NCBI GenBank assembly: GCA_027422505.1
Contig: JAPQWV010000673.1
Coordinates: 234,520 to 298,519, forward strand
Reading direction: 5' to 3'
DNA: 64,000 nucleotides
Source: Craterostigma plantagineum
Taxonomy: Eukaryota > Streptophyta > Magnoliopsida > Lamiales > Linderniaceae
The notes beneath the pieces were generated by a model that worked only from the letters and a program-made list of their open reading frames with translations, searched no databases and was not told where the DNA came from. This document shows positions 1 through 14,889 of this stretch, piece by piece. Numbering within the stretch: the stretch's first letter is position 1; each line of letters begins with the position of its first letter. The translations under genes and the position numbers were made by a program.

Positions 1-1460
1 AGGTTAAGTATTTGTTGGGTGTGCTTGGCTTTGGAGGGTTTTGCTTTGTACTGGGAGCAAGTGAGTATCAAACACTTCTCTAATCTGTGCTATGCTAAGC
101 ATTTGGTTTATACTTGAGGGCATTGCTTAATTGTTTCTTGTTTCCATTTAGGGCCTCAAGATGTTCGTTACATCTATTGTTTGTTCTACATGATCTTTGT
201 TCCCCTTCGATGGATCTATTACCGATACAAGAAATGGCATTACTATCTTCTGGTAATCCATTTCACATAGCCTCATTTTTAGAGTATAATTTCATTTGTT
301 CTGAAATTTAAAGGCATCGATAGTTCTGAGTGATGAGTTTACTGAGTTGCTTATTCGTTACCACAGAGATAAATCATCTTTCATCATATTGTGCAGGACT
401 TTTGTTACTATGCCAACACGATCTTCTTGATAATGATACTGTTCTATCCCAGAAATGAGAAGCTCTTCATGGTTTGCTTCTCATTTGCAGAGGTAAGAAA
501 ATAGGCACGATCCCTTTGTTTGTATTATGGCACGATCATCTGATATTTTTCCTCTTCTTCTTCAAATGAGTGCAGGGGCCATTAGCATGGGCAATGATTG
601 TTTGGCGCAACAGCTTAGTATTTTATTCTATGGACAAAACTGTGAGCGTCTTCATACATTTCTTTCCCGGTAAGATCTGCTAAACAATCCACTACTTCCA
701 TAGTTCACACATATCAGGGGAGAGAACTCTCGTTGTTTTTCAACCTCTTCGCGTCATATTCTTAATTAATTTATAGTGTTGTAATTAATATGGATTCAGG
801 CTTGGTTTTCTTCACGATAAGATGGTGGGACCCAGTGTACTTTGAATCTATGCATCCTCAGGAAAATTCTAGCCGAGCCTCATGGCCCTACGTCGAAAGC
901 AAATCAAACATATGGACATGGCTTTTCGTCGTCCCTTTACTTGCTTACACAATATGGCAACTCCTTTATTTCCTCATCGTATATGTTCTGAGACGACAGA
1001 GGCTTCTCCGTGACCCAGAAGTCATGACTTCTTACAGGTTTTCTCCCATTTCCTCACATCCTCTTAACTGCAATTTGTGTAAGAAGGGATTTACATTGTC
1101 CTATATGACAGAGAACTCTCGAAGAAGGCAAAGAAAGCAAACAATATTTGGTGGCGGTTGAGTGGGATATTGGGAGATAAGAATCGTTTGCTTATGTACA
1201 CGATTTTCCAGGCTCTTTTCACGGTGACCACCATGGCACTTACTGTCCCGATATTCTTGTCGTACGAATTACACGTTACTTTCCAAGTGCTCAAAATCTC
1301 TGCAGCAGTTTGGAATGGCGGGCAATTTCTGGTAGAAGTTATGCCCAGGCAGGTGATTCTCAAGGAGGAAAAGAAGAAGATGAAGTTGCAGCCCGTTGAA
1401 GTTCATGAAGATCGATCGAACTTGGAGAACTCAGAACAACCAAGTAAATTAGTCTCCTAA
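1..1460 (+). CDS. GPC1: Glycerophosphocholine acyltransferase (DUF2838 family), 3' part
   Basis: Six exons are visible: 1-60, 152-252, 397-492, 576-669, 800-1037 and 1112-1460. All have GT-AG borders and consistent phases, giving about 311 C-terminal residues; the start lies upstream of the window. The protein is a polytopic membrane protein with hydrophobic segments in every exon and the family-typical stretch [16 protein letters not shown] across exons 4 and 5. In yeast and plants this family acylates glycerophosphocholine to lysophosphatidylcholine in membrane lipid remodelling. The C-terminus is basic then polar ([11 protein letters not shown]) and probably faces the cytosol. Family assignment comes from remembered similarity to the plant DUF2838 proteins; enzymatic activity is inferred. 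The first exon may begin at base 1 or base 3, because AG at 1-2 could be a splice acceptor. Confidence 0.8.
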
Positions 1461-2102
1461 CTTGACTTGAAGCTGTTCTTTCGTCATGAATCAATCATCT
1501 GTTCTTGCTATGCATTTGCCTTTGGTCCTCAATGTTCTAACCGATGATAGTCTCCTCCTAACTTGGCTTGAACTCTTGTTTCTTACTTTCCGTTGGATTC
1601 ATTTGATTGGTTAGTTTATATGATCATGCATTTTCATCTTTTTGATGTTATGAAATTATTTTCGTGTTTATTGGAGAGATTGACTAGTAAATCGGCCAAT
1701 GATTTGACTAATTTTTCGAACGTGGTTCTACCAAGAATTCTGGGCTGATTAATCAATTGGTTTAATACTAAGCAGTAGCATATATAAATGGTTCCCCCTG
1801 CCAAAAAATGATGATAGTACAGAATTTTCGAGCATAGCAATAATACAAGTACTACTATTTTGATTATTCAAAATATCTTATCGACATTTTCAACAGATTA
1901 TAGGTAACGTTCACATGCAAATACGAAATAATCCAAAAGGTAATGCGTTTTATGTCAATGGTTAATTAAATGCCAAACCTCACCGACGCTACAAACAAGG
2001 TTCATAATTACGATACAAAGCTGCTCCACCATCTCCGATAAAAATCACATTTTTACGCACAAGCCACTCTCACTCCACCCCCAATAATCAAATCAATCAA
2101 CC
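1461..2102. other. Intergenic, GPC1 3' flank and DUF3511 promoter
   Basis: This AT-rich stretch holds the 3' untranslated region of the upstream gene and the upstream region of the DUF3511 gene. I see no credible reading frame, tandem array or transposon end in it. Confidence 0.6.
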
Positions 2103-2444
2103 ATGGAAGACGGCCATCATCGGAAGAGCAATTCGTCAAACCCAAGCGGCATGCAAGATCTAAGGTGCTACAGTGCCACGTATGCATCTTCTTCTTCTTC
2201 GTCGGCTCAGAACAAGGCGGCGAACGATTTGGATGCAGCGGAGAAGTGGAAGCTCAAGAAGGTGAAGTCGGCGAATGGGGCGATTTCGAAACGGTGGAGC
2301 CTTACTGACCCTGAGATGCAGAGGAAGAAGAGAGTCGCTAGCTACAAAGCTTACGCCGTCGAGGGGAAGCTCAAGGGATCGATTAAGAAAAGCTTCAGGT
2401 GGATCAAAGACAAGTGCGCCGTCGTCGTTTTCGGCCACAGATAG
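2103..2444 (+). CDS. DUF3511 domain protein
   Basis: A single-exon gene for 113 residues. The N-terminal half is Ser/Asn-rich and low in complexity. The C-terminal half carries the conserved core of the plant DUF3511 family: RWSLTDPEMQRKKRVASYKA followed by a basic stretch (EGKLKGSIKKSFRWIKDKC). The ATG sits in a good context (aaccATGGaa). Length and the absence of introns fit the family. No biochemical role is firmly established for it. The protein is small, very basic, and lacks a signal peptide or membrane segment. The reading frame on the opposite strand (2160-2582) is a shadow. Confidence 0.85.
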   Translation: MEDGHHRKSNSSNPSGMQDLRCYSATYASSSSSSAQNKAANDLDAAEKWKLKKVKSANGAISKRWSLTDPEMQRKKRVASYKAYAVEGKLKGSIKKSFRWIKDKCAVVVFGHR

Positions 2445-3009
2445 GTGAGGTGATTGCTTTGCATCATCATTCCTTGCTTTGGTTGTTTTTTTTTTATTAT
2501 TTCCATTTTTGCGGAAACGATTACTTCCCTTCCCTGGATGGTTTTTGCACTGTACTGACAACGAAATGAGGTGTATTTTCATTGACTATTGAGATGGATC
2601 TCATTTTTTTCTTAGTTGAATTGGTCAGTTCTATTTTAAGATAAATCTTTGACCAAAACGCCCAAGTCCTTGCCTACTAAAGTATTTTGCTCTATTTACC
2701 TACTGTAATGAAAATGAAAAGAAATTGAATTGTGCAGGACTAGAAGAATATTAAAAAAAAATATACAGACAGCACACAATGTTGCAATCAAAAGCACACC
2801 AAAAGGTCATCAAGCACACGAGAAACGCACGCAGACCCATACCTAATATCTATTCTCAGGTGGCAGATCTTACAATCAAAAACACACCCAACTGCAAAAG
2901 GAAGTGAACTGAAGGAAGGGCCGCATATTAAAAGACCAAATCCATTTGCTTTTATCCACAGTAAGATAATTGAGAGCAGCCTTAAGAGCTCACTCTATCT
3001 GCAGCAGCG
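2445..3009. other. Convergent intergenic region
   Basis: This region separates the 3' ends of the DUF3511 gene and the casein kinase gene. It contains T-rich and A-rich runs that suit 3' untranslated and polyadenylation regions, and nothing else that I recognise. Confidence 0.6.
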
Positions 3010-5715
<2,706 letters not shown>

Positions 5716-6092
5716 CAGTCAAATTCAGCTGCTCTCTCAAACCCTGCAAAACCAATACGTAGATCTAGATTCTGCTAACAACCAGCGCTAAATTCATCCA
5801 AGCTAAAGGATAGATAACAAGGATTTGAGCTTGGCTCCAGCATATCTGCTCAGTAGATAGATAGAAGAAAGAAAAAGAGTGAGTATGTTCCGAAGAAGGC
5901 TTCGTCGTTTCTGATCCAAAAGAAACTGAGGGTATCCACCACGCTAGATACTGCGCGCGTGGGATAAAATATTAACCTTTTGATTGGTCGGTTCTTTAAT
6001 ATTCATGAGGCGTGGGGTTAGCACGTGATCACCTTCCATGACCCAACTCGGCGAGCGCTTGAACCACACGCGATTGCAATTTTATTTGAGTC
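5716..6092. promoter_or_regulatory. Upstream region of the CK1-like gene, with G-box
   Basis: This holds the 5' untranslated and promoter DNA of the minus-strand kinase gene. A perfect palindromic G-box, CACGTG, lies at 6022-6027. G-boxes bind bZIP and bHLH factors, but whether this one is used is unknown. The foldback element begins immediately upstream. Confidence 0.4.
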
Positions 6093-6101
6093 CCACTTAC
6101 A

Positions 6102-6915
6102 GGGGTTTTTAATAAAATAAATAAAAAAATATTAACCATCAACAAAATAATTATGAAACTAAAACCATTAATAAAATAGAGATTTTCGTATCTATTTATA
6201 CGAGTTAGTAACTCGTAATAACTGTACACGAGTTACTCGGGCCAACGTGGCAATGAGATTCCATTTTAAGTAACTCGTAACTATATATTACGAGTTACTA
6301 CTAACTTTCTCTCTCTTTTTTTTATTTTAAGTTATTTTATATATATTAAGTATATAGTCCACCGAATCATAAATTCATCATTATCTCATGTGATTTACAT
6401 AATAAAAATCAACAAACGCACCTACTTTATTGTTTGTTTCGCGACGATTAAAATGATATGCATTTCTTATATTTTTTCGAATATCGGAAATATTTAATTA
6501 TTTTTATATAATTAGAAATTAAATATCATTAAATATTTCCGATATTCGAAAAATATAAGAAATGCATATCGTTTTAATCGTCGCGAAACAAACAATAAAT
6601 TAGATGCGTTTGTTAATTTTTATTATGTAAATCACATAAGATAATGATGATTTTATGATTCGGTGGATTATATACTTAATATATATAAAATAACTCTAAA
6701 TACGAAAAAAAATAGAGATAGTAGTAACTCGTAACATATAGTTACGAGTTAATAAAAATGGAATCTCATTACCACGTTGGACAAGTAACTCGTATACAGT
6801 TATTACGAGTTACTAACTCGTATAGGATACGAAAATCTCTATTTTATTAATGGTTTTAGTTTTATAATTATTTTGTTAATGGTTAATATTTTTTAATTAT
6901 TTTATTATAAACCCC
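6102..6915. mobile_element. Foldback, Mutator-like non-autonomous element (long hairpin)
   Basis: The 814-bp element is almost entirely an inverted repeat. The left arm spans 6102-6498, the right arm 6528-6915, with a loop of about 29 bases. The ends mirror each other, GGGGTTT at the left and AAACCCC at the right. It is flanked by CCACTTACA (6093-6101) and CCACTTGCA (6916-6924), a 9-base direct repeat with one mismatch, which is the target-site duplication length of Mutator-like elements. Arms sampled near the loop differ by only occasional substitutions or indels. Inside the arms the motif ACGAGTTACT recurs in both orientations, giving smaller nested hairpins. There is no coding sequence, so it must have been moved by an enzyme encoded elsewhere. 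Confidence 0.75.
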
Positions 6916-6924
6916 CCACTTGCA

Positions 6925-7192
6925 AGTTACAACATATGATAGTAGATCAATATTAAATATCATAAGGTATGATGATTTAAGGCATTCTAAATAACACAAA
7001 AATCGAGATGAAAGTGATACATCATTATGAGAAAATTTTTGTTAATTTCGTCACCCAAACAATCAAATCTGGCAGATAAAAATAATAAATGTTAGAAAAT
7101 GCGCCCAGAAAAGGCAAAAAAATTACATATGCTGGGCAACTAACTTAACTGTTTACAAGTGAATAAATCAATGTAGGAGCAAATGTTTATGC
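6925..7192. other. Short intergenic spacer
   Basis: AT-rich DNA between the foldback element and the stop codon of the IQM gene. It probably contains that gene's 3' untranslated region. Confidence 0.5.
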
Positions 7193-9205
7193 TTATGTGG
7201 TGGTAATAGGAGCCCTCGGACTAGGAAGCCCCATATACGAAACTCTAGGCGATAGCCGGCATTTCGGGCTTGGCCGTGGGGATGGGATAGGCCCGTAATC
7301 AGCGAGGGGCCCGTTGAGGTTCGTCCGAGGCGAAAGGTTGACTTTTTCGAGGGCTCGGGATTGTAACTCCACGGGATATTCACGAACACAGCCGATTCTC
7401 GGCCCGACGCCCGTACTCCATTTGCTAGGCATATGCTTCGCAAAGTCGTAAATAGGCTCATCTTGGAGGACGTTCTTTTCGTCCGACAGGGCGATGTTCG
7501 ACTTCGTCAAATCTTTGCAAGATAATGTAATGGGACAGCAATCGTCGTCCGTCGCACATCTCTATAAGAAAAAAATATAGGAACGTAAATGAAATTTTTA
7601 TCAGATGAATGAACGATCTTATATGTAAGGAAAACGCTGGGAAGATTGTAATTTACCTTTACGTTCGTGAGGTCGACGCGATTCTCTTCCAAGAATCTTA
7701 CGAATTCTAAGAAGTTCTCTTCGGTTGGAAGGTAGTGACCACTGTAAGGCCAAATCGCCTGTAAAAAAACAAGGCGAAAGAAACCAACGAAGATGTTAGG
7801 ATCAGACAAGAATTTCAGCTACAAATTGTTTGTTTCTTAGGACTTTTTTTATTATTACCTCGAGAACGCCTTCATGGGCAACTAATCTACCGGCGGCTGT
7901 AATGGCTCCTCCCGCCAAGAAACTCGAATGCTGGAAAAACCCTTTCTTCTTCTGACCGATGTATAAAGTCCTCGTCGTGCTTAGTACGAAGATCCACTTC
8001 GAGCCCGCAATAGTGTTAACCGATGCGCCGCTTTCTCTGTAAACGAGCCTTCCATTTTCGACGACAACTTCGAATGATTTTCTTTCTTTCTGCAGAAACG
8101 ATTACAATTTAGGGATTCTATTTCGAACTCTGTATTCCTAGAATGGACATAAACTTACCTGTCCTAGATATTTTATGCATTGCCTCTGCAAATTGTTTCG
8201 CGAGCACTTCTCGATGCACAGTTCCTTCCCATCTCCAACGTCCAACCTATTCGTTAAAAGTCACAAAGGTTCTTTCTTTCAGAGGAATCTATTCTATCAA
8301 TATAAGAAATGTATGTTGCTGCAGTACTCACCAGTAAAAGAAAGGTTGAGAACTTCCACTTGCGAACCAAACGTCGTAATAGATTTTCAAATTGTGGCCA
8401 TATCGGTGTCGCGGGTCGATCTGCTCAAGTAACATGTTTAGAAACCTGGGAAGAACTAAAAATCTTGGCTATCGAAGAGATGAGAATGGACTTACAGCTT
8501 CGAGCCAGTGCTGTAGAGCTAGTTTTTGGGCCTTTTCATCCTTGGACATTCCCTTGCCAACCTGTATGTAAATAGGGTCTCATTTGTAAGAACTAATGAT
8601 CAAGGAAGAAAGGGACAACATTGAAATGGCTGCAAGAGAATGACCTTTGCTGCTCTTATTCCTGCCCTAGCCCACCGTGACACAGCAGTTTCTGGTTTTT
8701 CGACATTGAAGAACGAAACAGAGCTTCGCTTCAGCGCTGCAAAGTCCATGGCTTTCCACCTATGAATTTGTAAACATAAGAAATCAATTTAAACAGCTCG
8801 AAAACCAGCAAGAAAATTACTCTCCACTAACCATAGCTCCTCAACGACCACTGCACAATCAGCGAGATTCCTTCGAGTTCTGTAACTCTTGTAGACCTTT
8901 TGAAGCTTAACAGCTGCAGCATGGAGCTCGCTAGCAGGCCTTGGACTAAACGTTGAGGGTGGCTCGGGGAGAAAACATTCGGGATTCAATTCCTTTTCGC
9001 TGTTCTCCAATGCATTCTCACAATCCGATCTCTTGAAATTTTGAACCAAGAAATCCTTAAACGAAAGGGAATGTTGGAGGACTAGCTTCGGTGGCTCGCA
9101 GTCTTTCAGCTTGATAGAATTCCTCCTAAGCATTTCGTCGAACATGTTTGGCGCCCCTCCATGATTGGATCGGCCAAAGCTCTCGCCTTTCAACGTTAAC
9201 GTCAT
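7193..9205 (-). CDS. IQM: IQ-motif calmodulin-binding protein, IQM family
   Basis: Eight exons on the minus strand: 8832-9205, 8645-8759, 8496-8561, 8332-8420, 8159-8246, 7859-8089, 7657-7758 and 7193-7561. They join in frame to 477 residues. An IQ-type segment ([16 protein letters not shown]) near residues 105-120 should bind calmodulin independently of calcium. It is followed by the family-typical core [17 protein letters not shown] and, at the C-terminus, [15 protein letters not shown], which is shared by the IQM1/IQM2/IQM4 group. The family has been linked to stomatal, defence and hormone responses. I chose the ATG at 9205 because an intron-like acceptor (TTGCAG) sits just upstream of it; an upstream in-frame ATG at 9283 is therefore probably intronic or in the leader. 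Confidence 0.88.
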
Positions 9206-9398
9206 CTCTTTACTGCAACCCAACAGAGATAGTCCGTACAATTTATCTAACTCAAATGGAATAAGGCAAAACACAAATGACAAAAGGGAAAGGATGGTCC
9301 GTGTTCAAAGATTCAAAGCAACATTCAAGTTTCAGGCAATTGATGAGCTCAAAGGTATTGATTGATGTAATGAAATGAAACACAGTTCTCAGTCTGTA

Positions 9399-9408
9399 GT
9401 ATTTATAG
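9399..9408 (-). promoter_or_regulatory. TATA-like box of the IQM gene
   Basis: The minus strand reads CTATAAATAC about 195 bases upstream of the chosen IQM start codon. This is a plausible TATA box if the gene has a leader with a short intron. Confidence 0.4.
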
Positions 9409-11566
9409 CGCATGAATATAGTAATAGTATTAATCGCAACACATCCCATTTATGTGGGACAATGTGTGGTCAAAGGAAAGAATGCTTCAACGAACATGAA
9501 CAAGAATACATCATCCAGAAATAATGTAACCCGTTGTTTGTAGCTGTAAACGCGCTATAATAATACTACAAAACAACAAATAACTAAGATATTCAGTCAT
9601 GATACCTTTATTCTCCCATGCATGTATGAAAGATGACGTCGTAACTTTTTGGTCAATAATCAAAATTATACTCACAATAAGGTTGACCAACAATAAGATG
9701 TTTAATGTTGTGGCATCATTATTAATTGATGACTGTTTTCGTTTCTTCGGTCAGAACTTATATTTCCACGGCCTTTTTGGCACGCATGACATTAGTTTAA
9801 TTGTAATAATATTTAAAAGAAAATTTCAATCGAGTAGCTTGTCATTATAAAACAAAAGTATAAAACGTGCTAAATCGCGCAACAGTTTGCTTGCATTGCG
9901 CTAAACGAAAACAAGTCCTCAAAGGAAGAAACAAAATCCCATAAAGGGGACACTCCCCTGTGTGGAGAAAAAGGTCCACAAATGACAAAAAGCTACAGAA
10001 AACAAAAAAACAATAATGGTGAACTTTGTACAATACTATTTTCTCTTTAGGCGAGTCGTTACTCAAATTATTCTCCAACGGCTGTTCTTCGCCAGATGAA
10101 ATCGTCTACCTACGGCAAAATAGCCAGCGGCCTACGGCCTATTATTTTTTTGTTCTTTTTTTTGTTCCTTTTTTTAATGTATCCTTAACCCCACTCAAGT
10201 CTTGTCTGTTATATATCAAGCCACGTTATAGGGCTGTAAGTGAGCCGAGCTCATTTTCCGGGCTCGAGCTCGACGAGCTTTGAACTCAAAGCTCTCGAGC
10301 TCACGAAACTCATCGAGCTCGAGCTCGAGTTATTTAATAAAAAAAAAAAACTCGCGAGCCTATTCATAAGCTTTCAAGCTCTTATGTCTGGGCTCAAACT
10401 CGAGCGTGACATAAATGAGCTCGAACTCATCTTTGTCGAGATCGAGCCGAGCCTTTGTCGAGCCGGTTCGAATCATCTTTCACCCCTCTTCTCTCCCATC
10501 CCCATACACCCTTTTTGAATTGTTGAATTGGGCTTGTGTTGGGCGATAGGTTCGTGACTTCGGCCAATTACTTAGTACCAAAAGGCCCACGACCTAATTT
10601 TGTTTATTTTCTTTAAAATAAATAATATTTGTCGTGAGTTAGGCGGCCTATATTCGGATTTTGTATGGTTAAAGAGTTGAAGTCAAAGTTTTACCCCAGG
10701 GATTTAAATTTACAAATTACAGTTGTAGTAGGGATTCTTCTATGAAAAGGATTGGAGAAATCATAGTTGAATTTAGGTTAGATTCGATCTCTCTTCTTTG
10801 TGTGCTGGCAATTCAAAAATATTGAGAATTAAGTTTGTTGTGTTGTTGTATAATATCCATGTGCAATAGCTTGATCTTGTTTTACTACAAAACCTTGCTG
10901 AAGTCCATCCAAGAAAGATTCAAGCATTTGTACACTTAAAGAAATATGAAGGTGTAATAATATCAGTTGCTATTGGGAAAAGGGTTAGATATAAATTATG
11001 CGCCAAAATTAGTACAAGGATACTTTCCAAAAAAAAAAAAAATTAGTACAAGGATTGATGATTAGCAAAAGGAAGTCTTGGAACAGAGTACTCTGTAGAA
11101 AAAACTAATGCCAGCGATTTGTATGTTGTTTGAGTTACATTAGTCCAAAATGCCACGTTTGATTGTCTTTGAATTCAAAGGTGTATAATTATGCATTGTT
11201 CTGACCATCTGGAAATTAATATTTGGTTGACCAAAGAATTCGTCTTTATTTCGGGTTATCAGATGTTATCAGTTTCAGTTGCACGCACAATTTTAAATTA
11301 TTTAAAAGCTGTCTGATTATTAGGTGACGTGGGCTTGTGGAAAGAAATATTACATATCTATCTATATAGATATCACCGGTCAAGATCGACAGCACTTAAA
11401 TTATTGTACATTCGAGACTGTGAAATTAAATATTAGAAAACCCCACACGAAAACCCTAGTACATACTATCTCGTATCAAATACTGAATCTTCTTCTCTTC
11501 CTTGGGAGTTGGGACAAAATACATACGTACATACATGTATATGCATGCAATATTATTACATAGTCG
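9409..11566. other. Intergenic region without genes
   Basis: About 2.1 kb of AT-rich DNA. The one recognisable component is the GAGCTC-rich repeat described separately. No protein-coding frame in it resembles a known family. Confidence 0.6.
10231..10460. repeat. GAGCTCGAGC-type degenerate repeat
   Basis: The short motif GAGCTCGAG and variants recur in both orientations. The segment begins AGGGCTGTAAGTGAGCCGAG, and its far end (near 10486) reads as the approximate inverse, ending TTTCACCCCT. Such motif-rich segments with AGGG ends are typical subterminal regions of small hAT-like elements. I could not find matching flanking duplications. Confidence 0.45.
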
Positions 11567-13727
11567 TCAACGAGTTGATAATTCACCAACCACCTTTTTC
11601 ACTGCTTCCTCGAAGTTGGACTCGTCAAACTCACCACCCTGTATTGTTATATAATCAAGAAAAGTCGATATGAATTTTTTTTCTTATCTTTAATTCTTAT
11701 TTATGGAAAAAACCAAACATGCGTACGTAAGTAATACTACCTCAATCTTCAGTCTCATGACAATCCCATGCATTGGATATGATTCGTCGACCATCATCTC
11801 ACTACACTCTATCGATGACAATCTCACATTATCAGTTCGTCGTTTCAGAAAATCCAACATCCCAAGAACGAAATCTAGCATGCTGACGTCACCTCTTACA
11901 GCAACTCTCAAGTCTAAGAATCTCTCGTCTGGCATTGCTGACGTGCTGGCAACTTGTGAAATCTCCACAGTCGTCGTTCTTTCTTGGGATAATGAAGAAA
12001 AGCCTAAATCTTTATAACTTGGATTCAAAACCCTATCTTCCAATGCTTGGTTCCTTCGTCTGAGTTCATCAACCTGGGATTTCAGCTTGCTCAAATACTC
12101 GGTTGTTGTGTTAAGCACAGTTGCCTTGTCCTTCTGCGTTTATTATTACAGAAGAAATTTCTTCATTTGAACTGTGTTGTCTTCGTTTGATCGATGGCTG
12201 CGATTAAAAAATGTGTACCTTAGAACCTGGAGGGAGCAATGATCTCAAAGCTTGAAAGCTTTCGTTGAGTTTTTCTCTTCTTCTTCTCTCTGATATCATA
12301 TGATGCAGCTGCGTAGGCGTGGCCTGGTTTCCTTGAAAACCACTCAATAATTCTTGCTTTCTTACAACGTTCAGATTTCGAAAAAACAAGACGGCCCTTT
12401 TGAACATGTTATTGCTCCGAGCTGTTCTTGCCTGAAAGGGGCGAATCGAACTCCCCGCCATTCTTGATCTGTAACTCGAAAATGCTGACGTGGGAGGCTT
12501 GAGAGAGCTTTGAGAAGGCGATGAATTAGCTGAAGGAGAAGAAGAAGAAGACGAAGATAACACTGCTAAGATTGCTTTTGCCACAGCAGAATCTCCGATC
12601 TCCTTCGTAGGGAAGTCAATATTGTTATTTATTAGGGCTTGTTTTTGAATGAGTTCTTGATCCATGAGTGGGGCCTGGGGATTGAGTAGCAGAACTTGAG
12701 AGTACTGTTCTAAGCTATCGATGGAAATCTGTGATCTGATCGATGGCGATGATGAAGATATTGGTTGGTTTTGATCGAACGGGTGAGATGATAATGAAGG
12801 GGGACGATCTACTGGCGATTTGAGTCGATGAGGAAAGCACGAAGAGATCAAGTTTCTTATCTCCATTTCCATGTTCGCCTGAGAATTTTTTTTTTTTTTT
12901 CATGCAAGCATTAGTTGCGCACTGTAATTGATAGGTCTTTTTTCATGTTAAACACAGAATAAGCTTATTACCTGAGGATCTTTAGAGAACCCTAGCTCAA
13001 TCTCCCCTGCGCCACATCCCATGAACACAACGTTCTAAAAATCACATAATAATATAAAAATAATATATGAGACAGTAAAATTCAGTTTTATATATAGCCA
13101 ATGAATGAAATTAAGACCCACCTGAATCTTGGCTTCCTGCAATAAAGAGAAAAAGAAGGGATCAAACGTATATTATAATTCATATATAGAGGGCCTTCTT
13201 CAACCCTTATGAAATTGTGTGCTTTACTTGGTAAAACTGAAGCTGCAAGTCATTGGACACAAGTCTTTGAACATCATGTAATGTTAACTCCATGTAAGTA
13301 AGTTTGTTCTTGAAAGCAAAACCTGGGATTCGCCTGAACACACATACAGTACAGCATATTCCCCCGTCGAACAAGATTTTATAAAGATAAAACGAAAATA
13401 ATAAATAATTAATACATATACCCAGCATCGACATTGTGCAGTAATCCTCGATAAACCTCGAATAATCTCCTCCCAAGAGATGAAGAGCTCGACCGATTAC
13501 TCAGCTCTCGACATAGTCCATCAAGAAAAAACAAACAGCTGCTATAAACAAAGCTGGTTAAGTTATCTGCGAAGATGATGGTGATGATTAAAGGATATAA
13601 CAATTTTGAAGAAGATGAACAGCCAAGTATTACTTGGATGGTTGAGGTAAGTAGGACCAAATGCAAACATAGTCGCAGGCAAAAGATCGCATCGTTCGCT
13701 GGAGAAAAATTCGACGTTCGGCTTCAT
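11567..13727 (-). CDS. BHLH041: bHLH transcription factor, bHLH041-like
   Basis: Eight exons on the minus strand: 13634-13727, 13422-13566, 13228-13333, 13122-13136, 12972-13034, 12219-12878, 11741-12133 and 11567-11638. They join in frame to 515 residues. The basic helix-loop-helix region is split between exons 6 and 7, with HMISERRRREKLNESF (about residues 334-349), QALRSLLPPGSK and KDKATVLNTTTEYLSKL. Glu and Arg in the basic region fit E-box binding. The N-terminal part resembles the bHLH041 group (FLDGLCRELS, GFAFKNKLTYMEL, VFMGCGAGEIELG). A C-terminal domain follows the zipper-like helix. The first intron is only 67 bases and the fourth exon only 15 bases. A nuclear transcription regulator is expected; its target genes cannot be told from the sequence. 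Confidence 0.88.
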
Positions 13728-14130
13728 TAGAAAGGAAAACAGTTTCCATCACCATAACCCTTTTTTTTTGCTTCTTTATGTGAGTTCTGATGATGAGTAG
13801 TTTTGCAGCTTATTCAACAAATTAGGTGCTACGGTATTGAAATTATGAATTGACATGCTGATATGGTTAAGTACATGCATGGTTTGGTTAAGCCATAAAT
13901 CATATGTAGGCATGTTTTGATTTATTATAATGTCGTGAAACTAAGCTTTTGTTGTAATTCATGCAAAAGGTGGAGGAGAAAAGTAACGGTCAAAGTCAAA
14001 GATGGAATCGGGTCAAGGTAGGAAGCAAGGTGGTCCTTGCATCTAGGATATCTAATTGCCAAATTGAAATTTTATTTAAAAGATAATATATGAATGGTCA
14101 AGTAGTATGAGTACTAATCTCTGTTTTCTC

Positions 14131-14184
<54 letters not shown>

Positions 14185-14889
14185 TTTTTTAGAGTACATT
14201 ACTTTTTTTTACGATACATAGAAGTTAAATGACAAAGAAAATTAACTTTGAATGGCAAGCCGCTTGTTTAACGTTCCTCGTCCATTTAGACGACTTTGAC
14301 TATTGACCCTAAAATAAAAAGTTGAAAATCATAAAAGCGAGAATTGACATTTTCGTCTTTCTACATGCTTAAACGCTATCTATTATTACTTAACTTAATT
14401 AAGACTTGCGACAAGGTGGTGACTGGTTGGCTCTAGGGAACCATCAAAAGATGGTTGGCGATTCTTTAAAACAATTCAAATACCTTACAGATGATTATTT
14501 ACATCGCAATATAGAATAACTCATGTGTGGCCTGTGGGCACATAATATTATGATCTTATTATATTATTGAGACGAGTGGTCAAACTTATCTTGATATAAT
14601 ATGATATCAGCCAATTTGATTAGTCTACTCAAGTTTCAAAATGAGGGAAACATATATTAAAAATATAGATTGGAAAACATGTCTTCTCGTCTCTATTTCA
14701 AAGCCACTTTCTTTTATATCGATGTATTCGCAATGATAATTGAATTTTCTTGACGTTGATGTTATATAACATTTTATCAGGCGACATGACGTTTTTACAT
14801 TGGGCCCACTCAGCCCAAATATAGAAACAGACATAAGCCCCTTAAGCCCAATAAAATGTTGCTTTGTTAAAACTGCGACCATTTTTGTT
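13728..14889. other. bHLH upstream region and spacer
   Basis: About 1.1 kb of AT-rich DNA. It contains the promoter and leader of the bHLH gene and a TA dinucleotide microsatellite (about 14134-14172). No coding sequence is apparent. Confidence 0.6.
14134..14172. repeat. (TA)n microsatellite
   Basis: An uninterrupted run of TA dinucleotides, followed by short TATG repeats. Confidence 0.9.

Noticed and set aside
6102..6915. A conventional microRNA precursor
   Set aside because: The hairpin is far longer than plant miRNA precursors, is nearly perfectly paired along its length, and has transposon ends and target duplications.
10205..10486. A complete hAT element around the GAGCTC repeat
   Set aside because: Candidate flanks (CACGTTAT and CTTCTCTC) do not match, so I list it only as a repeat.
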